From Alphaproteobacteria bacterium (GTDB lineage: Bacteria > Pseudomonadota > Alphaproteobacteria > Rhizobiales > Hyphomicrobiaceae): a DNA stretch of 64,000 bases. The stretch lies in the NCBI GenBank assembly GCA_018830445.1, contig JAHJSN010000126.1, positions 1 through 64,000 of the forward strand, given 5' to 3'. Below are positions 42,477 to 51,762 of the stretch, piece by piece. Below the pieces are notes generated by a model that did not search any database, was not told where the DNA came from, and saw only the letters and a program-made list of their open reading frames with translations. Position 1 is the first letter of the stretch; each line of letters starts with the position of its first letter. A program made the translations under genes and the position numbers.

Positions 42477-42683
42477 TTTGAAACCTTTCGGGGTTTTTGC
42501 GCTGCCGATCGAACGAATGATTCGGTGACACCTATGCGGTTAGCCTGCTGAACTCACAGCAACCACAAGAGACATTTCGACAATTAGAGGATCGACTGTT
42601 TCGGCAAGCGCTCGCCGTTCACGACGGGACACATTGCACCCACTCCTCAACCAGTCGGTCAAATTGCCGACTGAAGGTCGGGC

Positions 42684-43145
42684 TTATTGTTTTGGAGGTC
42701 GCTCCAAGCCGAAAACGACAGACGCCGTCAGCACATCCGACGACAACCGGCATGGCACGGTATCGCCTTCCGGCGCATCGAGAGCGACATCGGCAGCCGC
42801 CGACATTGCGCTGTGGCAACCGGCACCGCAGCACGAGGAGTAGCCCCCGGCATGCACGCAGTCGAATTTGGTACCAGGGTCCTGAGTGGTCGTCACCAAA
42901 GCCGATATGCTGGAACCAGCAGTTTCGGCGGTTGGGCAAAAGAGTTGTTTGCTGACCCGAACACCATGCGCCTTGACGGCACCGCCGTACGCGTGGATCG
43001 CTGTTGCTTGGGCGTGTCCCGCGTGAGCATTGGCTGGGTTGGCAAAGATCGAAGAGCACAACAAAGTCACCGCAGCCAAACCTGCGAAACTACTCGCAAG
43101 CCGCAAAATTCGGTGCATGGATGTGCGGGCCATTCGAAACAACAT
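42684..43145 (-). CDS. Secreted His/Cys protein, CopL/DUF2946-like
   Basis: A 153-residue protein with signal peptide (about residues 14-41, ending ANPANAHA), a His-containing start (HAGHAQATAIHAYGG), Cys pairs YSSCCGAGCHSAMSA, and the C-terminus FGLERPPKQ. The layout is that of the CopL/DUF2946-like proteins and is shared with 25333 and 51763. Likely periplasmic copper binder. It is the first gene on this strand after a 257-bp gap (43146-43402) in which I see no other feature. Confidence 0.68.
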   Translation of the reverse strand: MLFRMARTSMHRILRLASSFAGLAAVTLLCSSIFANPANAHAGHAQATAIHAYGGAVKAHGVRVSKQLFCPTAETAGSSISALVTTTQDPGTKFDCVHAGGYSSCCGAGCHSAMSAAADVALDAPEGDTVPCRLSSDVLTASVVFGLERPPKQ

Positions 43146-43402
43146 CGAATCCTCTCAAGGTTAATTGCTAGCATCCATCGTTGAGAATGCCAAGTATTCG
43201 AAGCACACCACTGGCGTGGTTTGAAGTTCCCGGTACTCTGAAGACACTATACTTCCAACCACTGGAAGGTTTTATTGGCCGGCTACGGTCGATTGCGGCG
43301 GATTGAGCAGAAGCTCTCAAGACTGAGGCCATTCCCAATACCGGGTACACAAATCTCTGGTGGATACGGAAACATCCTTGTCTTGCGCCTTTCTGGACTG
43401 AC

Positions 43403-43807
43403 TTAATCGATACCGTTGGCTCGCTGCAGTTCTCGCACGTAGCGAATTATTTTGCTGACTTGCTCCTGCGAGACGTCTGTAATCGCAGGCATGTTCCCAT
43501 ACGGCCAGTGATGCTGATTTACTCCCTGTGCGGCGGCCCTGTAAAAGCTGGCGTCACTGTGATGGCTCGGCTCGTAGATAACGTGTATCAGCGGCGGCCC
43601 CTTGTTCGTGCCTGAAGCGTTTTTACCGTGGCAGCGCTGACAGTTGTCCGCAAACAGGCGGCTGCCGTCCATGGCCTCCTTCGACAACTGTGCCGGCAGC
43701 TTTACGGCAACGGGTTCGATGTCTGCCTGCGCAGGCCACAATAACCATGCCGTGGTGCAAATAATGATCACGGCCGCCAACATGATCCACATAGTCTTGT
43801 CTTGCAT
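43403..43807 (-). CDS. Membrane-anchored c-type cytochrome (copy 2)
   Basis: A 134-residue monohaem cytochrome c with an N-terminal anchor (MWIMLAAVIIICTTAWLLW). The haem motif is CQRCH in ADNCQRCHGKNASGTNKGPPL; sixth ligand probably Met in YGNMPAITDVSQEQV. About half of the residues match the copy at 27031. It follows the histidine kinase gene by 4 nt, so it is part of the two-component operon, whereas copy 1 has an ECF-type promoter. Confidence 0.9.
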   Translation of the reverse strand: MQDKTMWIMLAAVIIICTTAWLLWPAQADIEPVAVKLPAQLSKEAMDGSRLFADNCQRCHGKNASGTNKGPPLIHVIYEPSHHSDASFYRAAAQGVNQHHWPYGNMPAITDVSQEQVSKIIRYVRELQRANGID

Positions 43808-43811
43808 TTCG

Positions 43812-45242
43812 CTATCCTAATTTCGCTTTTCTAGACTGGTCACTGAAACATACGAGAACACCAAAGTATCCCTGTTCGTTTCGGGTTCGCTGCACTGTTC
43901 CGCCGAGATCCTCAATGATGCGTCGGGAGATCGTCAGCCCGAGACCAGAACCGATTGACTTCTCGCTGTCCTCGTTTAGCCGTCTAAAGGGAAGCACCGC
44001 TTCCCTCCATTCGACCTCACTCATTCCTCGGCCCTGATCGTAGATTGCGATCTCGATCTTTCCATCGCGACGAACTGCGCAAATTTCAGCGGATTTGCCG
44101 TAGTTGACTGCGTTGTCGGCAAGGTTCATCAGCGCGCGGCGAAGCAGAATCGGTTTGGTCGCCAGCGTGATCGGAGCATCACATTGGACGGAAATCTCCC
44201 TACCAAGATCGGACAGATCACCGGCAACACTTTCGACGATCGAGTTTAGGTCGACGTTCTCTGTTCTTTCGGTCGCAAAATCCAACCTGGTAAAGTCAAG
44301 CGCTCCTGCAATCATGCGCTGCATCTGGTCGAGGTCAAAAAGCAGCCGACGCTTGACCTCTTCGTCGTCGACTTCAAACACCCTTAAGCGCATCCGCGTA
44401 ACGGGTGTTCCAAGATCGTGGGCGATCGCTGCCGCAGTTGCCGTACGATCGGCGATAAGCTGCTGGATATGCGTTTGCAGGGCATTGAACGCAGCAGTAG
44501 CCGACCTCACTTCCTTGGGGCCTGACTCTTTGAGCTCTGGAGCATTGATATCTGCGGCCAGTCGCTGCGCTGCCCCTTGGAGTAGCCGCAGCGGTGCGGT
44601 TAGCCGATTGAGAGACCAGAACGCAATCACGAGCGCAGACAGCGTCAAGGCGACAAGTGAGGGGAATAACTGGGGCCAGGAAAAGTGCGGAACCGACATG
44701 AGGCGGCTGGTGATGGTCAAGTTCATGCCGTCAGACAGTTCAGTTGTGGCTTGGATACGTCCTTGCAGACTGGCATGACTCAGCACTGCCTCTGCAAATT
44801 GGTTCTTGTCGTCTGGTCGCGCTGCGTGCTGCTTAACTTCTTCGCCACCAAGGCTTCCGAGTTGTCCAGGCTCAGAGTCTAGAATGACCTGAATTCGATC
44901 ATGGGCCGTGCGCTCGAGTAGCGCATTGATCACACCACCAATGCGGGCTGCTCGCGGCTTTCCGATTTCGTTTGTCGCGAGCTTGGCGCGTTCTCCCGCT
45001 GACACATGCAGCATGCTCCCCGAGAGGGCGCCGGCAACCGCCTTGCGCTGTTGTGCCGGGAGCCTATCCATGAGCTGGATCACGATGGCCACTTGCTCTG
45101 CAACCATGACGTCATTTAGAGCGTCCATTGCACCATCATGGCGCTGGCCATAGAGCCAGAGTGCTGCGGCATTCGAAGCGATTAACAGGCCGAGGATGAG
45201 GACGAACGCCCTGCCACTCAGAGTGTCGACAAGTTGCATCAC
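43812..45242 (-). CDS. Sensor histidine kinase (EnvZ/CusS-type)
   Basis: A 476-residue kinase with two membrane helices (about residues 9-30 and 195-217) enclosing a periplasmic sensor domain. A HAMP region (RLTAPLRLLQGAAQRLA) follows, then the phospho-acceptor box AIAHDLGTPVTRMRLRV, and ATPase boxes NLADNAVNYG, YDQGRGMSE and GSGLGLTISRRI. It overlaps the response regulator gene by 4 nt. The sensor domain has no recognisable metal motif; copper or silver as a signal is inferred from its neighbours. Confidence 0.92.
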   Translation of the reverse strand: MMQLVDTLSGRAFVLILGLLIASNAAALWLYGQRHDGAMDALNDVMVAEQVAIVIQLMDRLPAQQRKAVAGALSGSMLHVSAGERAKLATNEIGKPRAARIGGVINALLERTAHDRIQVILDSEPGQLGSLGGEEVKQHAARPDDKNQFAEAVLSHASLQGRIQATTELSDGMNLTITSRLMSVPHFSWPQLFPSLVALTLSALVIAFWSLNRLTAPLRLLQGAAQRLAADINAPELKESGPKEVRSATAAFNALQTHIQQLIADRTATAAAIAHDLGTPVTRMRLRVFEVDDEEVKRRLLFDLDQMQRMIAGALDFTRLDFATERTENVDLNSIVESVAGDLSDLGREISVQCDAPITLATKPILLRRALMNLADNAVNYGKSAEICAVRRDGKIEIAIYDQGRGMSEVEWREAVLPFRRLNEDSEKSIGSGLGLTISRRIIEDLGGTVQRTRNEQGYFGVLVCFSDQSRKAKLG

Positions 45243-45970
45243 GTTGAGGCCTCCGCCTGAACGCCTGCTGCAAACATGTAGCCGCGCTGCCGAACCGTCT
45301 TTATGATTTCCTCGGCATTGGTGTACACGGCAAGCTTACGTCGAAGCCGCGCGATTTGCATGTCGATGCTTCGGTCGAATACGCCAGGTTGTCGCCTGCT
45401 CGTCAGATCGAGAAGTTGATCTCGGCTCAAGACAATTCCTGGTCGTTCTGCGAAGACCTGCAAGAGATCGAATTCGCCGTCGGTGAGTGTGACCACTGAG
45501 CCATCAGGTGCTGTCAGCCGGCGCGAACGGCAATCGAGCCTCCAGCCAAGGAATAAAAACACGTGCTCGCGCGTCTTTCCCGCCGATGGTGGTAGCGCTT
45601 GCGCTCGTCTCAGTACTGCACGGATACGTGCCACGATTTCCTGAGGGTTGAACGGTTTGGCCACATAGTCGTCCGCACCGACCTCCAGCCCGACAATGCG
45701 GTCCGTGTCTGAGCCCAAGAGCGTGAGTAGGATGACCGGAGTGTCGGATGTCTTGCGTAGATCCCGGCACAGGCTCAAGCCATCCTCGCCCGGCATAACA
45801 CGGTCGAGGACTACGAGGTCTATCCGAGCAGTCTTCAGAACCTTACGCATTTCCAGGCCGTCTGCCGCCGTGTCCACCTGGAAACCGTTGTTGCGAAGGT
45901 GCCGCGCGACAAGCTCACGGATCTCCCGGTCATCATCGACCACCAAAATATGCGGCTCCATCGCTCTCAA
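45239..45970 (-). CDS. OmpR-family response regulator
   Basis: A 243-residue regulator: receiver domain (residues 6-120) with VDDDREIRE, the phospho-accepting VVLDRVMPGEDG, TLLGSD and the switch Lys in VAKPFNPQE; winged-helix domain (140-235) with LTDGEFDLLQVFAERPG and DRSIDMQIARLRRKL. An alternative start is Met 4 at 45961. First gene of the operon with the kinase and cytochrome. Two TGTAACA sequences upstream at about 46034-46052 do not have the CGTCT partner and are not counted as ECF sites. Confidence 0.93.
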   Translation of the reverse strand: MRAMEPHILVVDDDREIRELVARHLRNNGFQVDTAADGLEMRKVLKTARIDLVVLDRVMPGEDGLSLCRDLRKTSDTPVILLTLLGSDTDRIVGLEVGADDYVAKPFNPQEIVARIRAVLRRAQALPPSAGKTREHVFLFLGWRLDCRSRRLTAPDGSVVTLTDGEFDLLQVFAERPGIVLSRDQLLDLTSRRQPGVFDRSIDMQIARLRRKLAVYTNAEEIIKTVRQRGYMFAAGVQAEAST

Positions 45971-46185
45971 TCTCTCCTCCTCGAACCTGCTAACGGCCGG
46001 TATACGCGGCTTTCAGCGCATATCGAACAGCCATTTTGTAACAGCGTGTAACAATTGGCCGTTCTGTTATTGGCGGTTACCGTGAACTTCTGGCGCATTT
46101 CATTTTCTCCTCTATCTTAATTCCATCAGCGACGCGAAACGCGATAGCGCTGGAACGAACTCAACTTAGCAATGGAGAAATGATC

Positions 46186-46314
46186 ATGAAACATTTTGTA
46201 ATTATCGCGGCAATCATCGCGTCTCTCGGTGCAGCATCGGTCGCCCAGGCTCACACCGTCAATATCGAGAAGCCTTCGACGACACTTGATAGCCCCGTGT
46301 TCCAGGGCGACTAA
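46186..46314 (+). CDS. Small secreted peptide, 42 aa
   Basis: ATG at 46186, with GGAG 10 nt upstream, opens a signal peptide (MKHFVIIAAIIASLGAASVA, then QA) followed by about 20 mature residues (HTVNIEKPSTTLDSPVFQGD). A 13-bp perfect hairpin with short T-run follows 24 bp after the stop, so this is a self-contained gene. It recalls the 40-residue secreted peptide at 38099 in size and layout. Function unknown. Confidence 0.68.
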   Translation: MKHFVIIAAIIASLGAASVAQAHTVNIEKPSTTLDSPVFQGD

Positions 46315-46337
46315 TCTCGATAACGAATAAATTGTCG

Positions 46338-46374
46338 GAGGCCAAGAGCTGTGCATAGCTCTTGGCCTCTTCAT
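46338..46374 (+). terminator. Rho-independent terminator-like hairpin
   Basis: GAGGCCAAGAGCT (46338-46350) and AGCTCTTGGCCTC (46357-46369) are a perfect 13-bp inverted repeat with a 6-nt loop, followed by TTCATT. It ends the small secreted peptide gene; by its symmetry it may also serve the convergent methyltransferase gene. Confidence 0.75.
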
Positions 46375-46434
46375 TATGCAATGTCACAAAATCCGACACA
46401 TGTTCGCCGACACTGCCGAGCTCGGCAAGCATTT

Positions 46435-47091
46435 TTACTTTTTTCGAGATATAATTGCATGATAAGCATATCCGCGATAAACTGATTCAAATTTGAACTT
46501 GGAGTATTCTCCGTCCAGCCGCTGCCTTAGCTCAGCCTCCATATCCTTCTGCGGAAAGACCCCAAACTGCCTCAACCAAGCGCGCAGAGCGGACCTGAAA
46601 AGCTTGGGGAGGCCCTCCTGCTCGCCGAAATCTACCAGATGCAAGGAGCCGCCGGGCTTTACGGCGCGAAAAGAACAATCAAGCGCACGCTCCCAGCCCG
46701 GAATAATACACAAAGAGTAGGCGACAAACACTCGGTCAAAGCCGTCCTCGCCAAACGTTTCAACTGAGTCGAACTTGGTCGCATCGGCTTGCGCTAAGAC
46801 GATCCGATCGCCCAAGCCTTTTTTACCAACGTTGTTCCGTGCAGTGATGAGCATCTGTTCGGAGAGGTCGAAGCCGAAGCAAGTTGCCCCGGGGAAGCTG
46901 CTCGCAGCGCGGATCAAGTTCCGCGCCGTCCCGCAACCGACTTCTAAGACCGAACCGCCGACAGGGACGTCGAGCGAAGCGATCATGTGGTCTCGGCCCA
47001 AAAGATAGGCTTTTCGAGTTACATCGTAGAAATATCGCTGATAACGATACATTTCGTCCATTGGATTGGTGTTGCTTGATATGCGCTGCAT
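46435..47091 (-). CDS. SAM-dependent methyltransferase, BtaB-like
   Basis: A protein of 218 residues from the chosen ATG at 47091 (an in-frame ATG at 47184 would give 249). The SAM site is SVLEVGCGTARNLIRAA. The start MDEMYRYQRYFYDVTRKAYLLGRD and LVDFGEQEGLPKLFRSALRAWLRQFGV resemble BtaB, which trimethylates diacylglyceryl-homoserine in betaine-lipid synthesis. The partner BtaA is not in the window. Betaine lipids replace phospholipids in some alphaproteobacteria, so this may be another membrane-remodelling gene on the island; the identification is tentative. Confidence 0.65.
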   Translation of the reverse strand: MQRISSNTNPMDEMYRYQRYFYDVTRKAYLLGRDHMIASLDVPVGGSVLEVGCGTARNLIRAASSFPGATCFGFDLSEQMLITARNNVGKKGLGDRIVLAQADATKFDSVETFGEDGFDRVFVAYSLCIIPGWERALDCSFRAVKPGGSLHLVDFGEQEGLPKLFRSALRAWLRQFGVFPQKDMEAELRQRLDGEYSKFKFESVYRGYAYHAIISRKK

Positions 47092-47324
47092 TGGTCTTGA
47101 TTCCGCAAAAAAGTGCTCATTCCCAAACGATGCTGCACAGGCATCTGGCAATTCGGCGTTGATCGAAATGCCGCACGTTACCATCAGAATTGAAAGGATC
47201 CAAACCTTTGAATTGTCCGTTGCCGTTGATCATTTTTTCACGCGTTATTCACTCCTAAAAAAACACTTTCCTCCTATCTGAGTCGCGTCTTTTAACGGCA
47301 TTTATTCAAATTTCAAGGTGTAGT

Positions 47325-48644
47325 TCAAGAATGACTATGCGTTTCGGGTTGCTGTCCGCTTCTCAAGAATAGCCACTCGAGCAGAAAGATCGCCACGAGG
47401 GAGGCGGCCGCAATAATAATGATCCATATATCGGAGTTCGCCTTGATCCACAGAAAGGCGCCCAGGGCGGTAAGATCAAGAGCAATAGCTGTCACAAGGA
47501 CTGTTGCGTTCGCATCGATTTCCGCTCGCAGGTGCTTCAACACACCCCAATGCACGGCGATATCCATGACGAGATAGAATATTGCCCCGAGGGAAGCGAT
47601 TCGACTGAGGTCGAAGAATGCAGCGAGAATGCTTGCAAGAACGACTGTGTAGACAAGCAGATGGCCCTGCAGCCGGCCGGTCATGCCGAAGTGCCTGTGG
47701 GGGATCAGCTTCATCTCCGTCAACATGGTGAGCATGCGAGAGACAGCGAACATGCTGGCAATCAAACCTGAGGCGGTCGCGATGATTGCGATGGCGATCG
47801 TAAATCCAACGCCGTACGTGCCAAGCGATGGCCGCGAGGCCTCCGCGAGCGAGTAGTTTTTCGCTGCAATGATTTCGTCAATCGTCAGGTTGTTCTGAAC
47901 GGCGAGCGCTACGAGGAGATACACGACGAGGCAGATGGCGAGCGAGATCATTATGGCCCGCCCGATGTTCTTTGACGGGTTGACTAGCTCTCCACCGCTA
48001 TTGGTAATTGTCGTGAAGCCCTTGTAGGCAAGGATGGCGATCGCGACGCCGGCGATGAACCCTTCGGGTGAGGCTTCGAAGCCCCTCTCTACGGGCAGAT
48101 TATCCGGAATGGCGATGCCCGAGGCCCAAAGAGTAGCAATTGCAAAGATGACGATTCCACCGATCTTGATGGCTGAAGAAATGCTGGAGATGCGTTCGAC
48201 AACGGTGTTTCCCGCAATGTTTACCAAGTAGGCGAACCCGATCAGGGCGACCGCCAGAGCCGAAATCAACACAGGCGAGGACTCGGCCTCGAAGGCGCGC
48301 ATGGTGTAGGTCGCGAACGTGCGAGCCACGAGGCTTTCGCTGATGATCATTGAGCCGGCCATGAGAAGGGCGCATGCGCCGGTCACCACACCCGCTCCGT
48401 AAGCCTTCTGCAGAAACGCAGCGATGCCGCCCGCTGACGGATAGGCAGCAGCCAGCTTGATGTAGGAGTAGGCACTGAACGCGCTCACCACGGCGGCTAC
48501 GAGAAAGGCTAATGGCATGAGGGGGCCAGCAAGCTCTGCCACCTGTCCTGTCAGAGCGAAGATGCCGGCGCCGATCATGACGCCGGTCCCCATGGCGACC
48601 GCCCCCTTCAGAGTTAAACTTCCTGCTTTGTATTGATTGTCCAA
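47325..48644 (-). CDS. APC-family amino acid permease
   Basis: A 439-residue transporter with twelve predicted helices. The first carries the APC substrate loop GVMIGAGIFALTGQVAELAG; later GGIAAFLQKAYG and GFTTITNSGGELVNPSKNIG match the family. The substrate is an amino acid or polyamine, not predictable. Its link to the metal-resistance genes is unclear; it lies between the methyltransferase and the second copper ATPase on the same strand. Confidence 0.9.
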   Translation of the reverse strand: MDNQYKAGSLTLKGAVAMGTGVMIGAGIFALTGQVAELAGPLMPLAFLVAAVVSAFSAYSYIKLAAAYPSAGGIAAFLQKAYGAGVVTGACALLMAGSMIISESLVARTFATYTMRAFEAESSPVLISALAVALIGFAYLVNIAGNTVVERISSISSAIKIGGIVIFAIATLWASGIAIPDNLPVERGFEASPEGFIAGVAIAILAYKGFTTITNSGGELVNPSKNIGRAIMISLAICLVVYLLVALAVQNNLTIDEIIAAKNYSLAEASRPSLGTYGVGFTIAIAIIATASGLIASMFAVSRMLTMLTEMKLIPHRHFGMTGRLQGHLLVYTVVLASILAAFFDLSRIASLGAIFYLVMDIAVHWGVLKHLRAEIDANATVLVTAIALDLTALGAFLWIKANSDIWIIIIAAASLVAIFLLEWLFLRSGQQPETHSHS

Positions 48645-48747
48645 AATATTCTTCCCGTTTTGTGGTGCGTCGACGACGTCTCTACGATCGCCCTAACAAG
48701 GGCGTGCGGATGGGATGATTGCCCCCGTGCCTACGCGGTCAACCGGT

Positions 48748-51126
48748 TCATAGCTGCACAGATTTCAGTCGCAGAGCATTTCCGATGACCGAAACCGAAC
48801 TCAAACTCATGGCCGCGGCTGCAATGATTGGCGACAGGAGGAGGCCAAAAACCGGGTAAAGAACCCCCGCGGCGATTGGGACGCCCAAAGCATTATAGGC
48901 AAAGGCGAAGAACAGGTTCTGCCTGATGTTCGCCATCGTGGCCTGCGACAGGCGACGGGCCCGCACGATGCCGCGAAGGTCGCCCTTGACGAGCGTGATG
49001 CCGGCACTTTCGATCGCGACGTCCGCGCCTGTGCCCATAGCGATACCGACATCGGCCTGCGCCAACGCCGGTGCATCGTTCACGCCATCGCCAGCCATGG
49101 CGACCTTGGAACCATTCCGCTGGAGTTCGCGGACGATCTCCGCCTTTTGATCGGGCAGAACGTCGGCTCGCACTTCGTCGATCCCGAGCCTGCCCGCGAC
49201 CGCCTTGGCCGTGCGGGCGTTATCGCCTGTCACCATCACGACCTTGAAGCCTTCTTCGTGCAGAGAACGGATGGCTTCGGCCGTCGTCTCCTTGACCGGG
49301 TCGGCAACCGCAACAAGGCCTGCCAACTTTCCATCGATTGCGACGAACATGGCCGTCTTGCCGTCGTCGCGCAGGCCGTCCGCCTTGGCGGCGAGATCAC
49401 TGTGGTCAATACCGATTTCTTCCATCATGGCGGAGTTGCCGAGCGCAACGTCGCGGCCGTTTATGGTTCCGCGAACACCCTTACCGGTGACCGCATCGAA
49501 ATCCGAAGCTTTGTCGATCTCGATGCCCTTGTCCATGGTGCCGGCGACTATGGCTTCAGCAAGCGGGTGCTCGCTGCCGCGTTCAAGGCTTGCAGCAAGG
49601 CCAAGAAGTTCTACGTCTTCGAAACCATTGACCGCGACCACATCGGTGAGCTTGGGCTTTCCGACAGTCAGCGTTCCGGTCTTGTCGACGATCAACGTAT
49701 CGACATCGGCGAACCGCTCCAGCATCTCTGCGTTCTTGATCAGGACACCAGCCTGTGCGCCACGCCCGGTGGCAACCATGATCGACATCGGCGTCGCAAG
49801 ACCTAGCGCGCACGGACAGGCGATGATGAGAACCGAGACGGCGGCAATGAAGGCATAAGCCAGCGCCGGTGCCGGTCCCCAGACCGACCAAGCGATGAAG
49901 GCCGCAACCGCGACAAGAAGCACAGCGGGAACGAAGTAGCTGGCGACCGTATCGACCAACTTCTGAATGGGCGCACGGCTGCGCTGCGCCTCAGCAACCA
50001 TGTTCACGATCCGTGACAGCATCGTGTCGCCCCCGACCCGTTCGGCTTTCATGACGAATGAACCGGTCTGATTGAGCGTGCCGCCGGTCACTGAATCGCC
50101 GGCCGTCTTCTCGACAGGGACCGGTTCGCCAGTGAGCATGGATTCGTCGACCGACGAACGGCCTTCGGCAACGATGCCATCGACGGGAATTGAATCGCCG
50201 GGACGAACGCGGAGCCTGTCGCCCGCTTCGATCTGCTCAAGTGGAACGGTCTCATCCGAACCATCGGGTTTGACGCGAAGCGCCGTCTTCGGTGCAAGAT
50301 CGAGGAGTGCGCGGATGGCGCCGCCCGTGCGCTCGCGCGCCCGCAGCTCCAGCACCTGCCCAAGAAGGACCAGCACGACAATCACGGCAGCGGCTTCGAA
50401 ATAGACGGCAACGGAGCCTTCAGCGCCTCGGAACGCGGCCGGGAATATCCCTGGCGCGATCGTCGCGACAACGCTGTAGAGATAGGCCGCGCCCACTCCA
50501 ATTCCGATCAGCGTCCACATGTTCAGGCTGCCGTTGATGATCGAGTCCTTGCAGCGCACGAAGAAGGGCCAGGCGGCCCAAAGGACGACAGGCGTCGCCA
50601 GCGCGAATTCGAGCCAGTCCGCGGTCCGCTCGCCAATCCACTCGCGGATCGGAAAGCCCACGTGCGGGCCCATTGCGAGAATGAGGATCGGCAGTGTCAG
50701 AACCGCGCCAACAATCATGCGGTGGGTGAAATCAACGAGTTCCGGATTAGGCCCTTCTTCGCCGGTCGGAACGCCCTTCGGCTCGAGCGCCATTCCGCAG
50801 ATCGGGCATGTGCCTGGACCCTCTTGAACGATCTCAGGGTGCATCGGACACGTGTATTGCGTTCCCGCTGGCATCGGCTCCTGCGCCGGAGGTCCATCGG
50901 CATACTTCTCGGGGTCAGCTTCGAATTTTTCCTTGCAGCGCACCGAACAGAAATAGACGTCCTGCCCGTCGTGCTGGGTCTTGTGATCGGCCGTCGCGAT
51001 GTTGACGCTCATACCGCAGACAGGATCAGTCGCTTTTGCGTCGTGATCGGCTTCGGTCGCGACGTTTCCGCTTTTATCCGAACCATGGTCGTGTCCTGGT
51101 CTCTCGCAGCATGTCGACTTCGACAT
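48748..51126 (-). CDS. Copper-translocating P1B-type ATPase with YHS and heavy-metal-binding N-terminus
   Basis: A 792-residue ATPase from the ATG at 51126 ([15 protein letters not shown]). In place of HMA domains the N-terminus has a His/Cys start, a YHS domain (TDPVCGMSV...[12 protein letters not shown]) and a heavy-metal-binding segment ([21 protein letters not shown]). The core has TGEP, the ion site [31 protein letters not shown] and GDGVNDAP, with the [16 protein letters not shown] end of Cu(I) pumps. It probably lies under a MerR-type promoter at 51565 on this strand, with the 39-residue membrane protein in front. It differs in input domains from the ATPase at 28106. Confidence 0.93.
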   Translation of the reverse strand: MSKSTCCERPGHDHGSDKSGNVATEADHDAKATDPVCGMSVNIATADHKTQHDGQDVYFCSVRCKEKFEADPEKYADGPPAQEPMPAGTQYTCPMHPEIVQEGPGTCPICGMALEPKGVPTGEEGPNPELVDFTHRMIVGAVLTLPILILAMGPHVGFPIREWIGERTADWLEFALATPVVLWAAWPFFVRCKDSIINGSLNMWTLIGIGVGAAYLYSVVATIAPGIFPAAFRGAEGSVAVYFEAAAVIVVLVLLGQVLELRARERTGGAIRALLDLAPKTALRVKPDGSDETVPLEQIEAGDRLRVRPGDSIPVDGIVAEGRSSVDESMLTGEPVPVEKTAGDSVTGGTLNQTGSFVMKAERVGGDTMLSRIVNMVAEAQRSRAPIQKLVDTVASYFVPAVLLVAVAAFIAWSVWGPAPALAYAFIAAVSVLIIACPCALGLATPMSIMVATGRGAQAGVLIKNAEMLERFADVDTLIVDKTGTLTVGKPKLTDVVAVNGFEDVELLGLAASLERGSEHPLAEAIVAGTMDKGIEIDKASDFDAVTGKGVRGTINGRDVALGNSAMMEEIGIDHSDLAAKADGLRDDGKTAMFVAIDGKLAGLVAVADPVKETTAEAIRSLHEEGFKVVMVTGDNARTAKAVAGRLGIDEVRADVLPDQKAEIVRELQRNGSKVAMAGDGVNDAPALAQADVGIAMGTGADVAIESAGITLVKGDLRGIVRARRLSQATMANIRQNLFFAFAYNALGVPIAAGVLYPVFGLLLSPIIAAAAMSLSSVSVIGNALRLKSVQL

Positions 51127-51336
51127 CGGTCGCTCTCTTTCTTCGATTTCAGGTGAACGCATTCGCGTTAGCACAAGGGGGCGTTTGAGCAGTCGGGCGA
51201 ATTATCGCCTAGTCAGTGTTGTGACCTCTAAGCGCGTTGAACCTCCGCCGATCTCTTCCTGATCGATTTCGCCGCTTGCGAACCGCCCATTGAGGCGCGT
51301 CGCCGGATATCGCGCGGATCCCGACTGTGCCGCGGA

Positions 51337-51456
51337 TCAGCGCGATCTGCCGAGAAACCAGACGACAAGAACGATCAAAAGGATTGGCACACCCCACATG
51401 AGAAGCGGTCCGAACCACATGCCGCCCCATCCGTGCATCATTTCATCGCCACGCAT
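51337..51456 (-). CDS. Small membrane protein, 39 aa
   Basis: The frame opens with MRGDEMMHGWGGMWFGPLLM and continues into a single helix ending FLGRSR. GGAG stands 10 nt before the ATG. Met-His-Trp-Gly starts with one membrane helix occur in small proteins next to copper and SHOCT genes. It lies between a MerR-type promoter and the copper ATPase on the same strand. Function unknown. Confidence 0.6.
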   Translation of the reverse strand: MRGDEMMHGWGGMWFGPLLMWGVPILLIVLVVWFLGRSR

Positions 51457-51477
51457 AACGTGAACTCCAGTTGCGGC

Positions 51478-51509
51478 TTGACCTTCCACCAACAGGAGGG
51501 CCCACAAGT
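51478..51509 (+). promoter_or_regulatory. MerR/CueR-type promoter (rightward)
   Basis: TTGACC at 51478-51483 followed by TTCCACCAACAGGAGGG and a -10-like ACAAGT at 51504-51509 (20-bp spacer, as in MerR-type promoters). The first 17 bases of the site (51475-51491) are repeated in inverted orientation at 51552-51568. It points to the secreted Cys-rich gene at 51763. Confidence 0.6.
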
Positions 51510-51533
51510 ATCTTGTTCAGGCTAATTAAATCC

Positions 51534-51565
51534 ATGCATGCCGCTTCCCCCTGGTGGAAGGTCAA
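51534..51565 (-). promoter_or_regulatory. MerR/CueR-type promoter (leftward)
   Basis: On the minus strand TTGACC (51560-51565) is followed by TTCCACCAGGGGGAAGCGG, in which CTTCC and GGAAG form the usual dyad, and a weak -10 (ATGCAT). It points to the 39-residue protein and the copper ATPase. It faces the rightward promoter, so the two transcripts overlap between the sites. Confidence 0.6.
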
Positions 51566-51762
51566 GCCATTTCGAGGTGCTTTTTGCGAAGAACGGATCT
51601 TTCGAGCGCTTAACAGTATCCAACGCCGGGCGCGATTGCTTGTTCCCAGATCTGGCATTGATCGTTGTCAATGAAAGCCCAACCGAGACATGACTTATTG
51701 GATTGAACCGCAGCATCAGCCTGGGAGAAGTGAACACAGTGCCGGGAGAGCTGTCACAGCGT

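Noticed and set aside
46034-46052. Two TGTAACA sequences between the response regulator and the small peptide gene
   Set aside because: The -35 differs at the last base and no CGTCT box lies at the fixed 15-nt distance; the nearest is CGTTCT at 16 nt.
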